DNA from: Lingula anatina
Lineage: Eukaryota; Brachiopoda; Lingulata; Lingulida; Lingulidae
Assembly (NCBI RefSeq): GCF_001039355.2
Contig: NW_019775422.1
Span: 87,087-151,086, forward strand
Reading direction: 5' to 3'
Length of the DNA: 64,000 bases
Of this stretch, positions 1 through 13,787 are shown piece by piece. Both the position numbers and the translations under genes were made by a program. The notes beneath the pieces were generated by a model that ran no database searches, had not been told where the DNA came from, and was given only the letters and a program-made list of their open reading frames with translations. The stretch's first letter is position 1. Every line of letters starts with the position of its first letter.

Positions 1-639
1 AGGCATTCAAAGTAGTGAACTTGGCCATCTTAGATAAAAGTCCCCTCTTCCTCACCTGGTGAATTATCAGATTAGAAAAAAACAATGACAAAATTTATTA
101 AACGGCATTGATAATTTTTCGCTTGTCATTGATTAGGAACAAATTAAGTGAAAGATATTGGTTTCCGGGTGAGAAAAATCAATCACATCCATTTGCCTTC
201 ATCAAATTAATTAATAATACATGGCCCGTAATCTGAAATTTGAATTTAATGGCATTATAGACATAACGGCGAATGTACTATCCAATCTAATCTGTCAGAA
301 CAATAACGTTAATAGACAATTACATTTACGCATTATCGGGGTCTAGGGTCCTTAATCCTATTTCTTAATGATGCCTGGTCGATGGAGGTCCTAATCGAAG
401 TGTTAAAGAGAAACAATGGAATACGATATACGTGTACTCCCACCGTTGTGAAGAAGATAAATTTCACTTAATCTTTTGTGAAAACTTGAAATACCAGTTA
501 GCGTTTTCAGCCATTGTCCTATGTTCACAAGCATCACATTAAATATGTAGTTGTTGATTGGACGCTGTTTCATTCATATTTAGCTTCATATAAAGATATT
601 GTTAGATCATAGTCATTGTAAAAGGTGCTTATATTGAAA

Positions 640-688
<49 letters not shown>
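640..688. repeat. (AAT)n microsatellite
   Basis: About 16 tandem AAT units in intergenic DNA. Similar AAT tracts occur at 19944-19962, 23325-23347 and 39528-39572. Confidence 0.95.
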
Positions 689-3600
689 GGGTTTTAAAAA
701 CGTACATTGGATGTTGGCACAGAAAAATACAGGAAGCGCATTTTACTAACTTTTAACTTCCTCGACATACTCAAGAAATTTCAAGTACTCACAGCCTTTC
801 TATATTTCGAATTCTAAATTCAAATTTACCCCCACCCCCCACCCCCACCCCGCCAAAAAAAATGATAACTGTTTTTTAGTCGAATGCATTTCTTTGCATG
901 AGAAAATGACATTGTCAAGCAGCAGATACTTTATTATTCAAATGGAATATGAGAAGCACCTTAAAGGAAAATGAAGTTTAGGACAAAAAAAATGTTTAAA
1001 AAAATTTACCGACACTAGTAGTAATAAGTCAGGCCATTTCCCTTAGGAGAACTCTTACTTTTTCATTTCATTTAAAGTAGCAGTTCTAGAGAAAAACGGA
1101 AGACTTGATGAAGTTTTATCTTTACATATAGTGGTTCAATCGCTTGTTATTCTACTGTCATATCTATCAAAATAAAAGGATAAACACTTCCTGAACAATA
1201 TCGTGACGTCTTACTTTAAATCACAGTCAAGCTGCCTCGTTGTGGGTGTTGCTTCTAGTTCATATATCTGAAGTCAGTCAACTGATCAAATCTAAAGGAA
1301 TGATGTATTTTCCATTTCTGCATAAAACTTTAAAAAGTTACAATATCTCGGCGATATATCGTAAAATAACTACCACGAAAGTTTCGTATTCTATTAGTCA
1401 TAAACGGTAGCAAAGAGGCCCATATCAGCTACTGTGAAAAGGTCAAACTGAAGTTGGTGCTCCTATATCTCTTTATTCAATACTTATCCAAAAACTGACA
1501 AGCACTTAGATACCTAATTGATACGCGCATGATTCATGATTGCCACTACGATTCTCTCCAATTCAAGTGTCATTCTGCAATCATTACTCTGCTTGTGAGA
1601 AAGGAAGTTAAACAGTTTGTAAAAATGATATTTTAATTAGATATAGACGCACCATTGTTCCTTGCGCTGCTCCTGCACTTTACCGACCAATACTCTAAAA
1701 TGCTGACCGAAGTGAGAGAAGACTCTACCTGACCCACAGGGAAGTCTGGCCCGTGTCATGGCTGTCCTTTTACAAGACAGACTGGGTTATCAAAGTATAT
1801 AAACACATTAATTCCACAGCTATTAAATTCATCCGTGGCTTGTCAACAAACTAGACCTACCTGTAGTTGAAAACCTCGTGTCTGAAAACTCTAGTCCGCT
1901 ATCAAAATAATGGTCGTCGAACCTGGCAGCAGACATCGACGGGTTATCATTTCAACTTGTTCACGATGACATTATCAGGATCATTGCGCTTTAATTACTG
2001 GATAGTGCACAATTATAGCCCCTATCGTTAATCAGTCAGAATCAGAGCATACTCATACTAGTGTTATCTGCATGGGCGCTGCGTTACACCCTCCCCCGCC
2101 GGGTGCAAATATGACGTACGTCCTTGTAATAGTTTATACGTCTGTATTAGGTCTATTTTTGAAATTGATACTTGATGCACGTTTTTAAAATTCGTAAAAT
2201 CAGATTCAGATTTTCATACTGCATGCAATTAACACATAAATACATTTTGTTTTCTATTTCATTTTCTATCTTTTATCTTCTATTTTCATTTTATTTTTGC
2301 CCTTTGGTGAGACGCTGTTATTTACATGTATAGCTGTGGTCTCTGCCTGGCTTGTATTATTCACATGCTGTACACCTACATTTCCTGATAAATAATGTAT
2401 CAATAAAAACGATAATCGATACGAAAATCACTGTGATTATTAGACCTTCCGGTTCTCACACTAATCACGACATGGTGGAGAACAAGTCCACATGATGATA
2501 ATAATAAATCTTTTTTTGCAAAAACTGGAAGTTTCTCACGCTCAATTATACAACCCCTCTTTCGCCAAGGACAGAATTTACATGTACAGCGCGACTAAAA
2601 CGTCTAGGAAGTGGATTAGGGGCCAAACATCACAGATTGCTGTAAGAATTAAATTAATATAATGTATGTTTGGCATATCATTGAGGAATAATACCCATAT
2701 CATTTGGACAAACGTTGACCAGTCTGAGTCATCTTGACCACAAAGTGTCCAATGGTATTTACAAATTGTCGAGAGTTTTTAGACTTAAAACTTTTAACTT
2801 GGTCTACGCAACTGACCGAAGTGCCGAGCTAAATCGCACTTGTATTGGAAGACTGCTATGCGGAGCGTGTGCGTTCGACTCCGCTGTAATACTCAACACG
2901 ATTCCGGTGTCATTTCGACGATAATTGCCGACATTTACTCCTTTCGCCATTGCCACGAGTAGTGCTTGAGATTGCTATTTATCATATGTTTAGGAAAGTA
3001 TAATTGAATTTGGTTTGAATAAATGCAAACTTTGTGATTAAGATAATAAATCACTGTGACATTTTGCTGTCAATCGAAAGATATGTGTTTTCCCACGAAC
3101 CTATTCGAAATCAGTTAGAACGGTTAATGGCAAATTATTATAATGTTGTTTTTAACTCTGTACAAAAAATATTCGCCAAAAATTTCGGGTTACACATAAC
3201 TTACGAAGCTCAGCTTTGTAACAGTGAATTTTTAAAAAAATATTAATGATTTATACTCCACACAGCCATGTCTACAAACACACAAAAAAAGATATATACA
3301 AAATAACACAAAGTCTTACAAATTCAAAATTCATCCACAAATTAATTGTGTGCACATATTTTAAAGTCGATGACAAAGTATATGTGGGAGACAAAGTAAC
3401 GCATATTTCAACATGATTTTTACACATTAGAGGCTTATGATCTACGTTTTGCACGCTTAGAGTGTTTTTCGCCGCACTATTTACATAAACAATACAAACT
3501 TTGAAAATATTCTATCCCTATACGTCTACATTAATGTCCGACAATGGCGTTTAATTGTTGTATTTAGTCAAATATGTCAATCAATTTCACGATGCTGTTT

Positions 3601-5714
3601 TTTCATTTCTTAATCAACTGTCATATCATTTTGTCATTAATAGTTGCCATGAAATTTTGACATTTTGTTTGACATATGTAAAAAATATCTAGGATAATAT
3701 TTACGCTTATATGTCTGTAAATGTTTAAAAAATATAAAGAAAAAATAAATTGCAAAATATAATCGAAATCTTATTCGAGTACCGCCGGACATAAAGGTGC
3801 TTCTTGTTGTGCATGTACATTCCAGCTTATGCTAATACAGCTTGGTATATTTATCTTTATATTTCGTTCATTTATAACCATTTTATAGATATTTTCTTTT
3901 ACGAATCGCCCTGTAGTCAATGCTATATTATATCTATGTGCTAATTCTATTTAACGACACACTCGACTCTGCTTTTTAAACAGAACTTGCATTGAGAAGG
4001 ATGGTAATCGTTAACACCACCGGCTCAGGTGTTACTAAATACACTTACCTTTTGTCTTCCTCTTGCTTCTAATTAAACTAGCAACGCCGCCCATAATTAA
4101 ATAAATGGAGTGAGTAAAATTTGGAAAAGTCTGTCAATATTATGCTTCACGTGTCAAAATTCACAGTTCGACAGTTTACAGAGAAACTTTATTTTTGGAA
4201 CTAAAACTCCCACATTTACATCCATTTTTGCTCACAGCTCACTCGATCACACCAAATTTAATAGCATATCTCCACTTTGAAAGCCGAAGCACCTTGTTTG
4301 CGCCTTGGTCAACTCCAAACAGCCGGAGTCATAGCCAGACTGTGGCGGACTACGGGAGCCACGGGTCAAACAATTATGCTTTTTTTGATTAAAATTTCAC
4401 ATTTATCGTAGACTACCTGGGTTGTACAAACAGTATAAAGCTAATATTGGGGTAATTAAACTGATAACCAATCAATCTACGAGCAAAGTGATATAGAAAG
4501 GGGTACTGTTTACGACAGTTGCGTCATTGTAGCGCTATACAAGCGTCTGGGCTTTGAGAACCTGATCTACGAATATGTGAAATGAAAAATATAAGTGCTT
4601 TAGATTTTTTAAGTGTTTTTTTTTTACTTTCTTTAATGTTTTGTCAAGTTTAATTTATCTTTTAGTCGATATAATAAAGATTGCCAGAAAAGCATCCATA
4701 CTTAGCTTAACTGTTGTGAATGGACAAGACTTAATGGCGTGTGATTTAATACATATTCCGATTTCGTGCTTTTTTAAAAAATACTATTACCGTTATTGTT
4801 GTCTAAAAAATATGGAAAAATACAGGGATAATTTATTCAGCAGACAAATGTAATAGGCATATTACTACAACCTTTTATGAAGACTCCACCCTTAAATCCC
4901 ACTGTGATATTTGGGCAGTTTGTAAAACGTCATGAAATGTCATTTAAAACGGGGATTACTCTTCACCGCATAACTGAAAACAGGTTTTTCACTAAATATT
5001 TGAAGCATTTATGCGGTTGTGTTTGCCGAGGGAGATGGCTATAAAACCTCAGTTTTGTTTTGTAGCTTCCCACCTGAAGATTTTATGTCAACAACTATTA
5101 AATTTTATATCATTGCTCGGCAATTTTTTTTACACAAAACGTATGTTATATAACACTTTTTTCTGCAACAAATCCTAATCCATATCTTAAATTCTATTGC
5201 ATTCACGCGAGTAATAGTTTATATTTCAGGCATCAGTCTCGCATTTAAAGAACATTATTTTTCTACGTTAAATAATTATTTTTAGTTAAAGAAACCAATC
5301 TATTTGGTTTAAATTCTCAGACATCAATTCATGCAATTCAAATAATTATTCAGAATTTCGATAAGTGTGACTTGGAGACGGCGTTGGTGAAAATTTAAAA
5401 TCAGGTTTATGTAGTTTTTTTAATTAAAAAATCTGTTTTCTTGATCTTCCCGACCAGTCGCGTTTGAGTGCAATAGGTAGATTTCACGTTTTCATAATAT
5501 TTATTGATAGAAGCACAATTGTTATAAAAGTTATACTTCTACAAATAACACAAAAAATATAAAAACGTTTACATTGCTATTATTTATGGCATGATCATTG
5601 TTTTTTACTTGACTCGGGATAAACAGTGGAATGTAAAGAAGACCTGTATTTCTTTAGATTTTAGAAGAATTCTGATGGCACATATACAATGAACATGACT
5701 ACCCTGCAGGTTCC

Positions 5715-5717
<3 letters not shown>

Positions 5718-5754
<37 letters not shown>
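5718..5754. repeat. (CA)n microsatellite
   Basis: About 18 tandem CA units in intergenic DNA. A shorter CA run lies at 8128-8148. Confidence 0.95.
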
Positions 5755-5755
<1 letters not shown>

Positions 5756-8700
5756 CAACTGTTTGTTTATAGATCAGTGAAGACAATACTTTTTAAAAAT
5801 AGTTAGATGTTTTACAAAAGGATATCTATCATAAACACTTCTCGATTAGAGCGCGATCACATAAACAAATTATGTGTTCCGCCTGCTATATGCATATATT
5901 ATGTGCAGTGTTTGCTTAATAAGGCTTATCTAATAATCAAATTTGATTGATCAAATAACATTACTTTACTGAGATTATAAGTACGCAATATGATATTTAA
6001 AATTTCAATAATCAAGAAATACTTAAAAGTGTCCAAAAAGAAACATTACTCTTTTTGTAAAATTGAAAACAAATGTTTATAGCTATTTTATATTTTACTG
6101 TGTAATAACATCAGTGAAAGTATCATCCACCTACTTACCTAATTTTGACCACTTGTTTGCCGTACGAAACTTCCTTCTAGAGGATTGTGACCTTCTTTAC
6201 GTTTGAACGTAGGTAATTTTTTTAAACAATTACCCAACCTGACTTTTTCACTGGTTTAAAAAGTCTTGCGCAGATGTTAAAAAAACTGTAAGCGATCAAA
6301 TAATCAAGTAAAGGGAAAAACGAATTTCCCAAATAACATTCAGCGACTAAACGTCCAATTTTGACAAAAATGTTAAAATTTTCTGCGTTGTTTTAACTTT
6401 TTCGACCCTGGCAGCATTGAGTACTCCCAGACGACGACTGTTCTCTTGAAGAATTCCCGGCCATCTGATTGGCTCTTACGAGTGCTCCATGTATAATTGA
6501 ATTTCACAGACAGGTGTAAAGGAGGCTTGAATAAGCTGTGAAACACACGGCAGTTGTCTGCAGGCTGGTAACTATACTGAGGCTTCCCCGGGGAGGACAC
6601 TTTCCTTGCACTGACCACCATGATCTGTACGTGTACTGTGCTGATTAAAGTATATGGATTTAAACTGATAATTGGCGCATCCAGTCATTTCGAACAATAT
6701 TTACAAAACGTGTGTGTCTTTGTGTGCACATGCAAGGTCTAGTTTTGTGTGTGTATAAGTTTGAGCAACTAAAGAAATATTTTTGTCATCGAAAATACGA
6801 AACTTGTGACCATCTTATCATATTTCCTTATCAAGAAAATGACTTTTTGATTACAAAGTATGGAAAGAATAATTTTAATTCACGAATTTTTTATTCCAAT
6901 ATATGAAAAAAACATTTTCAACAGTGCACCTTTTCGATGAATAAATCTTTGTGAACACATTCTTCACTTCAGTTTAATACATGATTATCAATTTATCAGT
7001 TTCAATAAGCTAAGGAGTTTTAGAGTAAGACACCACCATAAGATTTCGGTTTAAAAGCACAACTTTGAGCCCCGTACACTGGTGTGGTAGTGCCCAACCC
7101 GGGGCAGTTTAATAAATCTGTCACCACGAGGAAAGATACTTAGTAGTCTCCCACTTTGTGGCACCAGAGAGATCAACCGATAAGCCCAGCTTGGGGTCCG
7201 ATTTCACTGGGAGAGGCGGATTTAAAAATGTCAAATCTTCTTGCCCCGATCAAATCGCGTTCTGATTAGGTGTATTGGTAAGATGCAAGCCGAATAACCC
7301 TCATTGTTCCACGTGGAGTGTTGACGTTGGTTACGCGCGCTGATCCACTTGGTCTGGCGTTACGTAAGCATGAGCGGTCAACGACGGAGTCAGGTGTTCA
7401 GAAATAGGTAAAATGAGACCCCATTGTCACTGTTTCTTCTGAAACTGTAACGTTGTGTACCCATATCGCGTAGTGTCACCTAGACGGATGGCTTGCCAAT
7501 AAGCCCTCTCGCTTTCAAGAAGCATTGGAGACGGTGCCATTGCTTGAAATTGAACGTAACGGCATGTTGACTTCAAAAAGTCAAGAGTTAGAGGAATTAC
7601 CAAAGGGGGGCCCTACGTTTAGCCAAATACCTAGTTGTTTGAATTTCGCATTCTACTTTTGATGGATAATATGTTCAGAATTATATCAAGTTTCAGCAAT
7701 TGGCGTGCATTTCTAGCGTATAAAAACAGACAACTATTTTGGAAGTACGGAGATGTCTATCTAGTTTACCATCTATAAGCGCGATACATATGTTTTCGCA
7801 TCAATGCCAACTGTTGTATTGCATCAGGTTTCTGAAAGGAGCATCTTTTCCTTCCACATAAAATTTTCTTTTTCTTCCAAAAAGATGTCGTTCCCTCACG
7901 AAAGAGAAGCCGCTTTACTGCATCATGCAATACACCATTCCCAGCATTATTACGTCAAATTAAAGCATCGTTACAAGTGCTTTGAAACATCGTTAAATGA
8001 TTCCATAAGACAAATCAAAGTTCTAAAATTAGTACTTAAGTAAGCTGTGCGATTCCAATGATAGCTGTAACAAAAGCAAAACATCCAAAACAAAGAGAAT
8101 CAGACGCGGTAGACGTCTTCACCAAAGCACACACACACACACACACTTATAAAACAATAAAATGAATTTTAAAAAGATGGTTTTATGAAAATTAGCAAAG
8201 TGATTTAGTAGTTTAGGAAATACATTTTTATAAGTTAACACTAAGAAGAATGAATCAATTCAAAATGCCAATAATTGCTTTCAGTGTCACCCTCCACTCC
8301 CAGTAAGATTGGTCATAATGCGGACTTCTGTTTGTCCAGAACCATCATATCTTTACAACTATATCTGAAGAATTGGCATCATATCTACCCTCTCAGCGGG
8401 AGATATATTGGCGCAATACTTCTTAAATAAGACAATAAATTAAACGGGTAAGTGGTTCAATAACAGACAAGTGCTTATTACACTTGCCGAAAGCGCTCCG
8501 AACGCAACAGAAGCTGTGAAGTGGCATGTAAAAATATAGGCAGCTGAAGTGGACGACGCGATTATTAATTCACCTAACAAGATGCAATAACAGGAACAGG
8601 TGGTTCTTAACCTCTCGAAGTTGGAATTTCAAAGGTTTATTCTTTTATGGATATACTATTTATAATTTATATTCGTTTATCCTTTCTTTTTGTTTTTAAT

Positions 8701-10005
8701 ATTGTGTGAACGGCATTTAATTAATCCTTATCAAATTTGAAAAATAAAATTAACAAAAGGAATCGATATTACTATAACAAAAACTCGATCAGTCTCAATG
8801 AATAATTGATCGTAATAAATGTTTAGTTTCCATTTCCACACCTTTTTCTCAAGCACACAATCATGGTTTAGAAAATAATGGCACAAATTTATAACCGTCA
8901 TACCGAACCCTAATAAACATGTTTTGTATTGTATTCATTTGCCAATTATTGATTAGAAGTCATTTCAGGAAAAGATTGAACGAAAATATAAGTACACGTC
9001 CTGGCGGAGTATGATGCACTGAGTGCTACATTGGGATGTCATCAAGAAATTGATACGTGCTCGTTAAACAGCACAAACATAATTTGAAAGTGGTGCAAAT
9101 CCTAGAGGCGTCATGGCAGTCGAGGGCCATGTTTGATCGCGAAATTGAGAACGTATCAGACTCTTGACTCGAAATAAAAATGCAAATGGTGATTGATGGC
9201 GATGGTATCACTTGCTTATAAAACTGCCTCCTTGAGCGGATCGAATTTAGGAAGGATGATGCCGTGTTACTGTATATTTTGTAGTTATCTCTTCAAAACA
9301 AATGATATATACTGATTAAATAGCGCATCGTGGGTTTGTGAGTCACTGCCATAATATCTAATATAAATGTCTCGGTAGCTAGACTGTATTAATATACCAA
9401 CACGTTTAGATGAATTTCCAAACAATTAAGTAGCCGTTTGATAGCTGAACGAACGACTCCTGCGTTGCTCCTATCATATTCAAACGTTTACTTATATATT
9501 TAACAATTTCATTAAAAGTAAGCTATATTTCATTAGAATGACTTGATCAAGCGTAGTACTAACTTAGCCCGTCGTCTTATTTATCTCAAGCACTGATAAT
9601 GTAGACCCGCCAGCTGGAAATTTATCATCATTTTCGCTGCATTATGGCATTAAGTTCCAATGAAAGTTTTGATAAATTTTAGCTCTTGAGAGGAGGGGAT
9701 TAGTGAGTTCAATTATGCGGATTAGCGGGGTTTCACGGCAGTAGAATATACCAGACATTATGTCGCCCTGTGCAGATCGACGCTTATTTTTGAGAGGACA
9801 CCAAGAAAATGTAAGCGTTGGATTTATCGACACGAGTATACATATAACGATGTTTTTACGATTATTATTAAAGTGTTTGCACTTTTCAATATTTGGTAGT
9901 GCATATTTTAACATATGAAATATAGATTAATCGAAGAGTTTCACTCCATTTTTTATATATGTAGTATAAAGGAAAAAAGTAGAATATTATTTGATTTAAA
10001 TAATT

Positions 10006-10042
10006 TTGTGCTAGGCAAATAAATTTTATTTGCCTAGCACAA
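10006..10042. repeat. 18-bp perfect inverted repeat (hairpin)
   Basis: Two 18-bp arms (10006-10023 and 10025-10042) are exact reverse complements around a single base. The arm contains the word TGTGCTAGGCAAAT. The region is AT-rich and no gene is adjacent. It could be a hairpin-prone rearrangement site or a tiny foldback remnant. Confidence 0.85.
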
Positions 10043-10463
10043 TCATTAAGTATTAACGGTGGCTTATTGTTTACAAAAAATGATGTTAATATATGGCAAA
10101 AACTATGACAATTCAGAATATTTTACAACTTATATTGTTGTTATTTCACATATACACAAATGTACACGAAGTTTGACGGTGATTTGGTGGTTTCCTTGTT
10201 GAATATAAATCTAAAATTCAAAGTAACTATAACTTGGTTCTATCAATGTTGATTAATTGTTATTAGAAAAATTACAAACATACTTGTATATATATATACG
10301 TTCTCCGTTATGATGTGTAAGTGTGAATAACCTATGATACCTTTGAATTGCATCAATATCTCTAATTGATTCTTATTTACTTGAACATTTTCATCTTTGT
10401 CATTTGTTTTATATTATTTCACAAAATTTTGAAGTATCCATAGAAATATCCATTCTATGTCTA

Positions 10464-10514
<51 letters not shown>
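10464..10514. repeat. (AAAT)n microsatellite
   Basis: About 12-13 tandem tetranucleotide units. A similar AAAT tract lies at 50790-50838 in a NOL6 intron. Confidence 0.95.
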
Positions 10515-11296
10515 AAATAGCCTACTGACCCTGTGGGTCTCCAGGTTGCAAGAATCTACATTAACAATGCGTAGTAAATGAACAAATTTACATTGTTATT
10601 CAGGCCCGGATTCAGTTTTACTAGCCTTTGACGCACGGTCAGTGATTAGCCTCGTGGACTAAATAAATTTTGAAAAGATTTCAAAAGTGGAAATGCAAAA
10701 ATTAACGATAAAATAAATATTGACATGAAAACTATTTCGAACGGCTTTTGGTAGCTTTTTCGATACTCTTCCCTTTTACAACCAAGATTAGCTACACAAT
10801 CAATTTAAACACTGAATACAAACGCTTTTCATATGGTATATGTGCTTTTCCATAAGGCGCCTCAGTGGTGTTCTTATTTTCTTATTTAATTCATTATAAG
10901 GCAATATGGTATAACGGTATATGAAGGAAACTCCCTTACTTTACCTTGTAAAAATTAAAATAAGTCTACACCAGACTCCAATGAAACACTCAATCGATGT
11001 TTTAAAATCACAAGAAAAGGTAATAAGTAAAACTTCTGGATATATTTCATGTAATCAAGAAATTGAGAAAATGGCTTCAAAGAAAATAAAAAAGTATTAA
11101 AACAAAAACAACAACTTTTGCGTACAGCTGTCATCGCTGTCTGTTGGTCATAAATCAATAGAACAAAATACTAGAATTCTTTATACACGTGTATATTTCA
11201 GGAAGCATTCGGATGTGATCGCGAGACCAGCCGGTCTCTCTACCGCAATTAGCACAATTTGCTTAGCAACACAGCCGGAGAAGTTTAGGTCAAATG

Positions 11297-11436
11297 TACC
11301 CTCTACCAGGGCCACAGATTGGTTTCCCCACATATTAACAGATATGTCTCTGGTTAAATAGATGGCTTATCTCTTTACTGTGTGCTCGCCTCAGCAAAAA
11401 TGTTCACAATAATAACTGCGGCCCTGGTAGAGGGTA
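11297..11436. mobile_element. 140-bp MITE with 21-bp TIRs and 9-11-bp target duplication
   Basis: The ends are near-perfect inverted repeats: TACCCTCTACCAGGGCCACAG at the left, and at the right its complement with one mismatch. The direct repeat GGTCAAATG (11288-11296 and 11437-11445, extendable to 11-12 bp) flanks the element and looks like a target-site duplication. A 9-11-bp duplication is typical of Mutator-like elements, which suggests a MULE-derived MITE. There is no coding capacity. Confidence 0.8.
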
Positions 11437-11993
11437 GGTCAAATGTGAGTTAAACGGTTCAATGCATGCAAAATAATTTACAGAGAGAACTAATGACCCT
11501 GATCATAGATAGACTTTACTACATACTAGAACCAAAGCAAACTGGCAAATACTCGCTAAGGGCATCTGAAACTTTTAAAAGACGAAAAGTAAAAATTCAA
11601 ACGATCAATGGGTGACAATTTAATGAGTGCATAAAACATGCAAGTTTCATAGCTGACAGGCAAAGCAATATTCTTTTCTTATCATTTAGTAATTTTATCT
11701 ATCTGTGCCATTATGTCAACATATTTATCCATCTCTTCTTTGGTTGTCAGGTTATTTTAATAATAATAATAAAAAGAATAATAATATGAATAATAATAAC
11801 AATAGTGGTAATAGTTGTGGATCTGTTTCTGTTCTTGGTTGGTGTAGCTGTGAGCGGTTCAGTAAAAAAGAACAGCTTAGTTATAGACAGCAACGCTACC
11901 ACTTGCCCTCTATATTGCGTCCCCTTTATATCATGAAGACGCATCGTTAGGTTTCGTCGTGTATCAGTCTGTTCTTAAAGAGTTCAGTATACA

Positions 11994-12023
11994 CTTGGAC
12001 ATAATAACGTTATTATGTCCAAG
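11994..12023. repeat. 30-bp perfect palindrome
   Basis: CTTGGACATAATAAC is followed directly by its exact reverse complement with no spacer. The symmetry continues outward for about 6-7 more bases with one single-base gap. No TIR or TSD context is visible, so it is not obviously a transposon. Confidence 0.9.
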
Positions 12024-13787
12024 GTATACATCAAGGTCTGCACATATAATATAGGCCTACATACATTGCAAATAAATAAAAGAAACAGGTACTCTAGGTA
12101 CATGTATACGTGCCATAACCATGTTGTAAAACGGAAAATAGATAAGTATAAAAATTGGGTATATTTCAGGTATATAGCATTAGCAATCGTGTGTTGGGTA
12201 ACGATAGTGACAGTAGTGACAAGGACAGTGCAGGTGATAAGGTATATAATATATGTATTTGCAGGAACTGACGGTGAGTTTATATGAAAAACATTCATAC
12301 AATGGCGACGACATATTATATGATATTTCATTATTAAGGGATTCATTTTCATTACCTGCCCAAGTGAGCAGGCAGACAAATTACAAATCGTTGTCACGAG
12401 GGCTTTAGTTATCGAGAATTACAAAGGTATTCTTAAGCAAACACAAGCTTTTTATCAGCCCTGATAGTACTTTGGAGGGAGGAGACATTCCCTATTGTAA
12501 ACAAGGATGCGCATGCCTCTTGTATCACACTAGTCAGCTATCACACTAGTCAGCTATCACCATATCGTTTGAAGTTGTCCTAATGGCCGATAAAATTCAT
12601 ATTATATATCATCAAATTTGAGCAATGGTTTTTATAATTCCATAATCTCCCTTTTAGTGACCACATGCCGATCTATCCTCCGATAACAGGGGTTTCCAAA
12701 AAAGTATACACAATTATAGTATATAATACCCCGAGTGTCAGAGCAACGTAAAAGCTAGCTTGTTAAATATATACCTTGTGATGGAGTCGCTTTTACTAGT
12801 ATTGCGACATGGGTTATATATGAAATCAAGATCAAGCTGGCAATACCGGAATCTAGAACTTAGGGTAGTATATAAAAGCTATACAATAATTTTGTAACAT
12901 AGTACTAACGCACCCTTGCGGTTCGAGGGTATGCGAGATCTTCGCTTTACTGGTTACATGTATGTCTCTACCACTAGGACTTATTGTGTGTACTGCAACA
13001 ACGTAGCTCCATATGAACAGGGAATTATATCCCAGACGATATTATTTCCTGATGTGAACTAGTGCATCGTCCGATTACTGATGGGCTTATTAGGCCTATG
13101 CCAAATCATTGTGTTGCAACTCCAGATAACAATAGAACAACTATTGAGTAACTTTATTAATAATGAAGGGCAAAACGTAATCAAATTTTCATTAATATTT
13201 AGTTCCTGTATTAATTTAGCTCCTATGGCTGAAAAATACGAAACTGGTATAAAAATCAGATCGAACATCTGCTCCAACACACACATAGACTTACAGTGTA
13301 CGCTACAGACAAGACAATAGTCTTTAATTCCTTGCAGTGTGCGAGCTCTAACACAATTTGTACATAGGCCCTACTGGTGACGACCTTGTGTCACGCAAAT
13401 TTTTAAGAAAATCGAGGTAAATTCAGCAAACCAATTAAAACAATTCCCCCAGTGCTCTCAAAACCAAAAATTTGGAATGGCGGGTCTAAGAAGTAGGTGG
13501 AGGGCACTTGACTTTATAACTTCAATATAACTGCATGCAGACAAGCCAATCGAGGTGAGACAACAGCATCTTACCCTCCCTTCCCCCCCCCCCCCAACCC
13601 CACACAGACAAGCAGGTCACATGTCAATTGAAAATTGTACCTTTATCTATTTTGCATGTATTTTTTAAGGAATAAGATGTTTTGGGTATTGAAAAAAATG
13701 TTGAAAATGTCTTGATCACGTTGCCAACTCTCAAACATCATGCCATTAATTTTTTTCATTAATTGAATAGCATCACAGCACATTTCT

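Larger units (their letters stand above)
1..13787. other. Intergenic region without a supportable gene
   Basis: No open frame here exceeds about 140 codons, and none shows a recognisable domain or a chain of exons with consistent splice phases. The stretch is AT-rich. It holds microsatellites at 640-688, 5718-5754, 8128-8148 and 10464-10514, two perfect palindromes (10006-10042 and 11994-12023), a 140-bp MITE (11297-11436) and a 16-bp direct duplication near 12527-12560. Regions 1640-1990 and 7060-7620 have more balanced composition and could be old transposon remnants, but I recognise nothing in them. Distal regulatory DNA or UTR exons cannot be excluded. Confidence 0.6.

Noticed and set aside
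7060-7620. Possible structured RNA or tRNA-like segment
   Set aside because: More GC-rich than its surroundings, but I could not draw a cloverleaf or find a known RNA motif.
11984-12397. 137-codon minus-strand frame
   Set aside because: Low-complexity, hydrophobic translation of AT-rich DNA that overlaps the palindrome. No homology is recognised.
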